From JAKANM01 sp964356495 (GTDB lineage: Bacteria; Patescibacteriota; Patescibacteriia; Magasanikbacterales; GWA2-37-8), in the NCBI GenBank assembly GCA_964356495.1, contig CAYHHR010000012.1:1-23601 (forward strand): a stretch of DNA of 23,601 nt, written 5' to 3'. Below the pieces are notes generated by a model. That model had not been told where the DNA came from. It searched no databases and saw only the letters and a list, made by a program, of their open reading frames with translations. Shown here piece after piece: positions 18,311 through 23,601 of this stretch (position 1 is the stretch's first letter; each line of letters begins with the position of its first letter). Both the position numbers and the translations under genes were made by a program.

Positions 18311-18871
18311 ATGTCCGGTAAACTATCTGAAAAATTACTCCTCTTTCGACTTCGAACCAAACGCGACACAGAGAGTTACGCTCAGCTTTATGATACCTAT
18401 GTCGATCAGATTTACCGGTTCGTATATTTCAAAGTTTCCACCCGCGAGGAAGCGGAAGACATCACGTCGGAAGTTTTTCTGAAGGGCTGGAATTACGTCA
18501 GTGAAAAGAAGGAGATAAAAAGTTTCAGCGGACTTTTATACCGGATTGCCAGAAATTGCATTATTGATCTGTACCGACATAAGGCCGCGAAGCCGGAAAG
18601 TTTCCTGGAGGAACAAATCGAAAAAGGATTTGAGCCGGGGGACCATGGCAAATGGTTTGGAAAAATAAACAGCAAACTCGATTCTGAAAAAATTCTGCTG
18701 GCGCTGAAAAAGCTGAAACACGAATATCAGGAAGTAGTGACGCTCCGATATGTGGACGAATTAGAGATCGAGGAGATCGGAGAAATCATCGGAAAAGGAA
18801 ATATCGCGGTTCGGGTAACATTGCATCGCGCCTTAAAAAAACTGAAACAAATTTTAGAGAGTCAAAAGTAG
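18311..18871 (+). CDS. ECF-type RNA polymerase sigma factor
   Basis: This 186-residue sigma-70 family protein has only regions 2 and 4. Region 2 (about 24-92) reads YAQLYDTYVDQIYRFVYFKVSTREEAEDITSEVFLKGW, then FSGLLYRIARNCIIDLYRH. Region 4 (about 127-180) reads LLALKKLKHEYQEVVTLRYVDELEIEEIGEIIGKGNIAVRVTLHRALKKLK, the promoter -35 reader. Such factors are usually held by a membrane partner, and the DUF5667 membrane protein directly downstream is the natural candidate. No ribosome site is visible before ATG 18311. Confidence 0.93.
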   Translation: MSGKLSEKLLLFRLRTKRDTESYAQLYDTYVDQIYRFVYFKVSTREEAEDITSEVFLKGWNYVSEKKEIKSFSGLLYRIARNCIIDLYRHKAAKPESFLEEQIEKGFEPGDHGKWFGKINSKLDSEKILLALKKLKHEYQEVVTLRYVDELEIEEIGEIIGKGNIAVRVTLHRALKKLKQILESQK

Positions 18872-18879
18872 AATTAATA

Positions 18880-18959
18880 GTCCATAAAGTCAAAAGTCCG
18901 TAAAGTCCGTAAAGTCGTGACTTGATGGACCTTATAGACTTGATGGACTTTATAGACTT
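18880..18959. repeat. R2 AAAGTCC hairpin before the DUF5667 gene
   Basis: AGTCCATAAAGTC..AGTCCGTAAAG, then the inverse TGGACTTTATAGACTTTT. It ends about 4 nt before ATG 18964. Its translation (MMDLIDLMDFIDF) falsely extends the downstream frame. Confidence 0.88.
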
Positions 18960-18963
18960 TTAC

Positions 18964-20175
18964 ATGTCCAAAGATTTAATTAGACAATTGAAAGCTCTGA
19001 AGCGCGAGGCAGTGATGCCAAACGCCGGCTGGGTTGAGAAGAACCGAGCGCTTTTGATGTCTCAAATTAAAAATACCGTTCCAAATAAAGTGTCTATTCC
19101 GTTTAGCGAAAGAATGACGGTGGCATTTTCGATCTTTATGCCGGAGTCGATTTTGGCGGGAGCGGTTCGATTCGCGGCAATTTTTCTAATTATTTCTCTG
19201 GTTGCCCCCTCATTATATTATGGGACGGTGATGGCTTCCGAAGGCGCCTTGCCGGGTGACGGGCTGTATTCCGCCAAACGCTACGCGGAAAGAATTCAGG
19301 TCACTTTGATCGGACTCCTTGGTGACAACACATCTCAAACGAAATTTCATGTTGAACTTGCGAAGCGCCGCGCTGATGAAACTCGAAGGATCGTGAATGA
19401 TCCAAGCAAGGTTTCCAATGTCGCGAGCACGATGGCGGATCTCCGCAGTGAAATCGCGACGATTGGAGATAAATTAAACCAAAATGACGGCGCGCTCGGA
19501 GCTGATGTCGCCGAAGATATCAAGCACAATACCGACAAAATAAAAAATGTTTTGCAGGATGCCAAGAATGATTTACTTTCCACTTCGAACGGAAGTTCCG
19601 ATTCGCTGGCTCAGGATGTGAAGGTGACTAGGGATTTGGTCCAGGATGTCTCCACCATGGCGGTGGAAGTGATGGTGACCAAGCATCTCGAGGGTGACAC
19701 GTCGGTTTCGAAAGATGATGTGAAGGCGGCGATCAATTCAATGGTAAAAAATAACATTGATGACTTAACCCAATCAAAACAAAACATCGCCGGCATGCAG
19801 ATTGCCCTTCAGACCGCCAAATCAGAATCTTCAAGCACTCCTAAGGATTTCAACGACAAGGTAATCACTGCCTTCGACAAGACTTTGCAAGCTGTTCAGG
19901 TTTCCGATACGATCAGCGCCGAGGCCGACCGCAAAGTAGCGGAGGTCACGCAGTTGCTTGGCAACAATCAATTGTCCACCGCGGTTGATCGCATGAAAGA
20001 CCTCACGCAGGTGACACGGGACGTCGAAAATATTTCTGATAACGCTATCACTCAGAGTCAGTCTCTCTTACCGACAAATTTCAGCACCAGCACTACTCTG
20101 AATGTCGTTTCAAGTTCGATCAATATGATCAGCAGCACACCGATAATAGTTTCCAGCACTAAAATTACAAATTAA
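18964..20175 (+). CDS. DUF5667-type membrane protein, possible anti-sigma partner
   Basis: The 403-residue protein has a cytoplasmic N-terminal part (1-62, basic, MSKDLIRQLKALKREAVMPN), one membrane helix (about 64-88, RFAAIFLIISLVAPSLYYG) and an outside region starting ALPGDGLYSAKRYAERIQVTL, the PGDxLYxxKR mark of DUF5667. This is followed by about 250 residues of helices rich in Asp, Ser, Thr and Lys, and a Ser/Thr-rich end. The position next to an ECF sigma gene and the single-span design suggest that its N-terminal part binds the sigma factor. No zinc anti-sigma motif was seen. The start excludes 14 repeat-encoded codons. Confidence 0.82.
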   Translation: MSKDLIRQLKALKREAVMPNAGWVEKNRALLMSQIKNTVPNKVSIPFSERMTVAFSIFMPESILAGAVRFAAIFLIISLVAPSLYYGTVMASEGALPGDGLYSAKRYAERIQVTLIGLLGDNTSQTKFHVELAKRRADETRRIVNDPSKVSNVASTMADLRSEIATIGDKLNQNDGALGADVAEDIKHNTDKIKNVLQDAKNDLLSTSNGSSDSLAQDVKVTRDLVQDVSTMAVEVMVTKHLEGDTSVSKDDVKAAINSMVKNNIDDLTQSKQNIAGMQIALQTAKSESSSTPKDFNDKVITAFDKTLQAVQVSDTISAEADRKVAEVTQLLGNNQLSTAVDRMKDLTQVTRDVENISDNAITQSQSLLPTNFSTSTTLNVVSSSINMISSTPIIVSSTKITN

Positions 20176-20184
20176 TTCAAGTTT

Positions 20185-20231
20185 ATTCCTTCCATTTTTG
20201 TTACTAGGTTGGTAACAGAAACGGAGGGAAT
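20185..20231 (+). promoter_or_regulatory. Long stem-loop between the DUF5667 gene and the surface-protein gene
   Basis: The 20-nt arm ATTCCTTCCATTTTTGTTAC pairs with GTAACAGAAACGGAGGGAAT over a TAGGTTG loop, with one mismatch and two G.U pairs. No T-tract follows. It could stabilise the 5' end of the surface-protein mRNA or end the upstream transcript by processing. Confidence 0.55.
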
Positions 20232-20321
20232 AAAACGTAAAATCGGGCGAGTACAAAAGGTCGAGGCTGAATAGTCAGCTTACTACGCCTACTGTGAAAA
20301 AATTTAAATTTAAAATTATTT

Positions 20322-23300
20322 ATGAACGTATTAAAATTAGGCAAGAAAGCCTTAACCGTTAGTACCGTTTTCAGCACCATCTTGTGGTCTGTAGGCGTTA
20401 CAGCTTTGGTACCAGCGATGGTCCGGGCTGAAACCTGCCCGACTTTCCAGTCGGGAGCTCTCCTCAAGGTAAGTGGCCATCCAGCCATCTATGCTGTCGA
20501 CAGCAACGGCAAGGTTCTCTACTTTCCAAGTGGAGACGAATTCAAGAGTTGGAATTTAACCAACTCATACGGCGGATACACCACCGTATCACAGTCTTGC
20601 TATGACGCGCTACCAGTGCCAAGCGTTTCTCCATATGGAGTAGGCTTCCGCGCCGGCGCAGCTGTCGTCAAGCGCCCGTCGTCTGATCAACTCTATGTAG
20701 TTGAACCAGCCAACATGCTTGCGAAAATCACCCCAGAGGCCGCTAACGCGCTCTATGGTGTTGGACACAAGACCATGACCGTCGCCGATGTCTTCTGGCC
20801 AAACTACAGCGCCACTCGCGGTGCTGATGTTACAGAAGCCAAGGCTCATCCAGGTATGCTCGTCAGCAATGGCGGCAAGACTTGGTTAGTAAGTTCAGAC
20901 AGCAAGTTACGTGAAGTTTCTGCTGCCGGAATGACTGCCAACCGTTTCAAACCAACCATGGTACACGCTGTAGCTGATTCAGCCGTTGCTGGATTATCCA
21001 CTGGCGATGCTTTGGCTGCTTTGGACACCAAGTTGTCTGATCGAACTCAGACTGGCGGCGTTGTAGCTCCTGTTACTCCTCCAACTTCTGGCGGAGCTCT
21101 CTCAGTTGCTCTCGCAAGCGACAACCCAGCTGCCAATATCTTGGCTTCACTCACCGCCTTCAACAAAGTGCTCAAATTCACTTTGACTGCTGGCTCAGCT
21201 GATGTATCGGTTACCGGCCTTACCCTCCGCAAGAGTGGTTTTGCCGCCAACACCGTCGTCAGTGGAGTGGACGTAGTTGACGCTCAGGGAGTTCGCCATG
21301 GCAACGTGGCTTCGTCTCTCACCGCCGACAACGATGTAGTTCTATTGTTCGCTGGCGCGCCAGTAACAGTAAAAGCTAACAGCTCTGAAACCTTGACAAT
21401 TCGCGTTAACCTTGGCACAGCAGCTATCGCCGGTACTCTTCAATTTATGTTGATGAGCGCTGCGTCTATCACTGCCAATGGCGCTGTAAGCGGAAGCTTC
21501 CCAGTAATGGGCAATGTCTTCACCTTACAGAGTGGCGCCAACTCAGTCGGCACCGTCACAGTCGACGTCGCCGCTTTGAACACCACTGGCGTTACCTTAA
21601 ATGTTGATGCTTCCAATGTTCAGGAATTGAGCAAATTCGCGATTGCTGATTCTACCAGCATTGAGGATGTCTTGCTCAGCAAGCTCACCCTTTACAACAA
21701 TGGTACTGCTGCTGATAGCGATCTGAAGGATCTACAGTTAGTCGCTCAGGACGGCACCGTTCTCGCCACTGCTCAGCAGGTAGCGAAGACTGTCGTCTTT
21801 GATCTTTCAGCTGCACCATTTACGATTGGTAAAGGTCTAACCAAGAACTTCACCGTTCGCGGCAAGATTATCAATGGTGCCGCTCGCACTATTCAGTTCA
21901 CCGTTTATAACGATTATGATGTTGTCGTAGTTGGTAAGACCAGTGGCGCCAGCATTTTGCCTGGTGTCGGAACTGTGGATACCACCTTCCCGATTGGCAA
22001 CACCACCACGGTGTACAACACCGTCACGATCGGCAGTGGCTCATTATCCTTCAACAAGGATTCCACTTCGCCGTCAAGCGCTGTAACTCCAGGCGCCAAC
22101 AGCGTTGTGCTCGCGAAATTCTTCGCCAAGCCAACCGGAGAGAATATGGAATTACGCCAGGTAACCTTACTTATCACTTCAAGTACCGCTGGTGGTAGCT
22201 TGACTGGTTCGTTGGTTGTCAAGGTAGATGGTTCCTCAGTCTGGAGCGGTGCCACCGCCGGAACCTACGGCACAGCTCAGACGCTCACTCTCTCAACCTA
22301 CCCAACTTTGACCGCCGGTGTAAACAGTTACATCACGGTTGAAGGCAGCATCCTCAGCACCGCTGGGAACGCCGCGACCCTTTCCGCGACTTTGGACCTA
22401 GTCCAAGTCAAGAGAATGGTTACCGGTGATATCGTTGATCCAGGTGTCAACTCACAGGCTGGCAACACTTTGACTGTCGCCGCTGGCGCTCTTCGCGTGA
22501 CCACTTTGGCCACTCCAGTCGCTCAATCAATCGTTGCAGGTTCCACGGGTGTTACCCTGGCGATCTTCTCGCTTGATGCCGGTGTAGTTTCGTCTGGTGA
22601 AGATGTGAAGGTTTCACGTTTGGTGGTAACCAGCACGCTCGCCTCATCGGTAGGTATGAATGACATTGGTAACTTGGTATTGTATAATTCAGCCGGTTTG
22701 GCTCTCGCTACGTCTGCCAGCACCGCTTTGAATGCTACCAACACCACCTTTACCTTCGTCACTCCGCTTATCGTACCGAAGACTGGCTCACTCACACTCA
22801 CCCTCAAAGGTGATGTACTTGTCAGATCCGGCGCCGGCTCACTGACCTTCAGTGCAGTTGGTGGCGGAGCAACCGCTGTCGGTGTTGATACCGGCAATAC
22901 GATTACTCCTTCCACCGGAGGAAGCAGCACCGGTCAAGCTATGACCCTGGCCGCTTCTGGTAGTTTGCTTGTCTCAGCCGTTACCGGTGGCAGTGCCGCT
23001 CCAGCCAGTGACCAAAATGTCACGATTGGATCGACCGCTGTAGCCGTATTCGCGTTCAAATTGGCTGCTCTCAACGAGCCGATCAAGCTCACTTCCCTCA
23101 AGCTTACCGCTTCTGGAACTTTGAGCACGGTCAACGATTTGATCAACCTCAAATTGTATCGCGACTCTGACAGCGTACCGTTCGCATCCGCCGCGCAGAT
23201 GGCTTCGAGCTCCGATACGACCAACACCTCGACCGTCTTCACCTGGACTGCTACGGACAATCTATTGCCGTCCGCCATCATGCCTGGCACCGCAGTCACC

Positions 23301-23601
23301 ATCTATGTCAAAGCTGACATTGGCGCTGCTGGCGCCGCCGTGCTCGGTGATAACTTCCGCTTCAAGATGGTCTCAAGCTCCGACATCGGCGCGAAGGGTG
23401 TCTCAAGCGGTACGACTTTGGCTCTATCCTCAATTTCAGGATTGCCAGTAGCCGTCACCGGATTCTCCCATATCACTCCGTTCAGCGTCGCGCTCGCTGC
23501 TGATGCCCCAACCGGCAACCTAACTCAGGCTGTCGTCGCTGGCACACAGCTCGCTCGCGTCAAGATTACCAACAATGGCACCGCCAAAGTAACCATGACT
23601 G
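20322..23601 (+). CDS. Large secreted S-layer-like surface protein (N-terminal 1093 residues; runs off the window)
   Basis: This uninterrupted frame from ATG 20322 reaches the window end. A signal peptide (MNVLKLGKKALTVSTVFSTI... with cleavage probably after VRA, residue 36) is followed by a domain of short beta repeats with VYAVD/LYFPSGDEF-type motifs (SGHPAIYAVDSNGKVLYFP, then DQLYVVEPANMLAKI and KTWLVSSDSKLREV, about 45-215). A PVTPPTSGG linker (about 246-257) leads into a long array of Ig-like, Ala/Thr/Val/Ser-rich beta domains. Only two Cys are seen. Codons are biased to GTC, ACC, GGC and AAG, fitting very high expression. This design is typical of S-layer-like proteins in these bacteria. 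The C-terminus and any anchor lie outside the window. Confidence 0.87.
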   Translation, partial: MNVLKLGKKALTVSTVFSTILWSVGVTALVPAMVRAETCPTFQSGALLKVSGHPAIYAVDSNGKVLYFPSGDEFKSWNLTNSYGGYTTVSQSCYDALPVPSVSPYGVGFRAGAAVVKRPSSDQLYVVEPANMLAKITPEAANALYGVGHKTMTVADVFWPNYSATRGADVTEAKAHPGMLVSNGGKTWLVSSDSKLREVSAAGMTANRFKPTMVHAVADSAVAGLSTGDALAALDTKLSDRTQTGGVVAPVTPPTSGGALSVALASDNPAANILASLTAFNKVLKFTLTAGSADVSVTGLTLRKSGFAANTVVSGVDVVDAQGVRHGNVASSLTADNDVVLLFAGAPVTVKANSSETLTIRVNLGTAAIAGTLQFMLMSAASITANGAVSGSFPVMGNVFTLQSGANSVGTVTVDVAALNTTGVTLNVDASNVQELSKFAIADSTSIEDVLLSKLTLYNNGTAADSDLKDLQLVAQDGTVLATAQQVAKTVVFDLSAAPFTIGKGLTKNFTVRGKIINGAARTIQFTVYNDYDVVVVGKTSGASILPGVGTVDTTFPIGNTTTVYNTVTIGSGSLSFNKDSTSPSSAVTPGANSVVLAKFFAKPTGENMELRQVTLLITSSTAGGSLTGSLVVKVDGSSVWSGATAGTYGTAQTLTLSTYPTLTAGVNSYITVEGSILSTAGNAATLSATLDLVQVKRMVTGDIVDPGVNSQAGNTLTVAAGALRVTTLATPVAQSIVAGSTGVTLAIFSLDAGVVSSGEDVKVSRLVVTSTLASSVGMNDIGNLVLYNSAGLALATSASTALNATNTTFTFVTPLIVPKTGSLTLTLKGDVLVRSGAGSLTFSAVGGGATAVGVDTGNTITPSTGGSSTGQAMTLAASGSLLVSAVTGGSAAPASDQNVTIGSTAVAVFAFKLAALNEPIKLTSLKLTASGTLSTVNDLINLKLYRDSDSVPFASAAQMASSSDTTNTSTVFTWTATDNLLPSAIMPGTAVTIYVKADIGAAGAAVLGDNFRFKMVSSSDIGAKGVSSGTTLALSSISGLPVAVTGFSHITPFSVALAADAPTGNLTQAVVAGTQLARVKITNNGTAKVTMT

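Noticed and set aside
20204..23518. Many open frames on the minus strand opposite the surface-protein gene
   Set aside because: They are shadows caused by the strong codon bias of the sense gene, with low-complexity Val/Ala/Thr/Pro translations and no motifs.
1..23601. Alternative genetic code with TGA read as an amino acid
   Set aside because: TGA ends the HTH gene and the small Cys protein gene, Trp is encoded by TGG, and no gene has internal TGA.

Overview
The window reads as chromosomal DNA of an ultra-small-genome bacterium of the Candidate Phyla Radiation (Patescibacteria, most likely a Parcubacteria-type lineage). This is an inference from three things: single-gene versions of core translation functions, gene families common in that group (DUF5667 protein beside an ECF sigma factor, a GxxExxY nuclease-like protein, a large S-layer-like surface protein, stand-alone Elp3), and very dense intergenic inverted repeats. 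TGA is used as a stop, so there is no sign of a recoded genetic code.

Layout. 1-2088 (minus) is a translation block: smpB, tmRNA (ssrA), infC, rpmI and rplT (cut by the window edge), with palindromic repeats in the spacers. 2154-4109 (plus) holds a membrane protein and a membrane-anchored, PDZ-containing protease-like protein that has lost catalytic residues. 4327-4695 is an orphan small gene with its own promoter and a downstream terminator. 4763-9002 holds a fold-type II PLP enzyme, a LysW-like zinc-ribbon protein (plus strand), glyA, a GxxExxY/PD-(D/E)XK protein framed by repeats, a HAD 5'-nucleotidase-like protein and a coiled-coil protein. 9043-11430 is a divergent pair: Elp3 (minus) and a Trm9/ALKBH8-like methyltransferase (plus), with start codons only 6 bp apart. 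Together these could make a eukaryote-like cm5U to mcm5U tRNA wobble pathway. 11526-12479 is a shortened GT4 glycosyltransferase. 12507-13862 holds three orphan small genes, several terminators and an attenuator-like leader. 13969-17354 holds a DMT transporter, a GH-A glycosidase, and tRNA-Val(UAC) with an amino-acid permease; the tRNA and permease lie between two inverted 126-bp elements. 17556-17891 is an HTH regulator with two matching palindromic operators. 18311-23601+ holds an ECF sigma factor, a DUF5667 membrane protein and a large S-layer-like protein that runs off the window.

Two themes stand out. First, repeat families are woven into genes. Palindromic elements sit in frame inside elp3 (twice) and the DMT transporter. 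Others form the apparent N-terminal extensions of three reading frames and the ends of the GxxExxY gene, and AAAGTCC hairpins directly abut three start codons. Second, many promoters with good -35/-10 spacing place the predicted transcript start 0 to 10 nt from the start codon, which suggests leaderless or near-leaderless mRNAs. The orphan small gene at 4327, by contrast, has a strong Shine-Dalgarno sequence.
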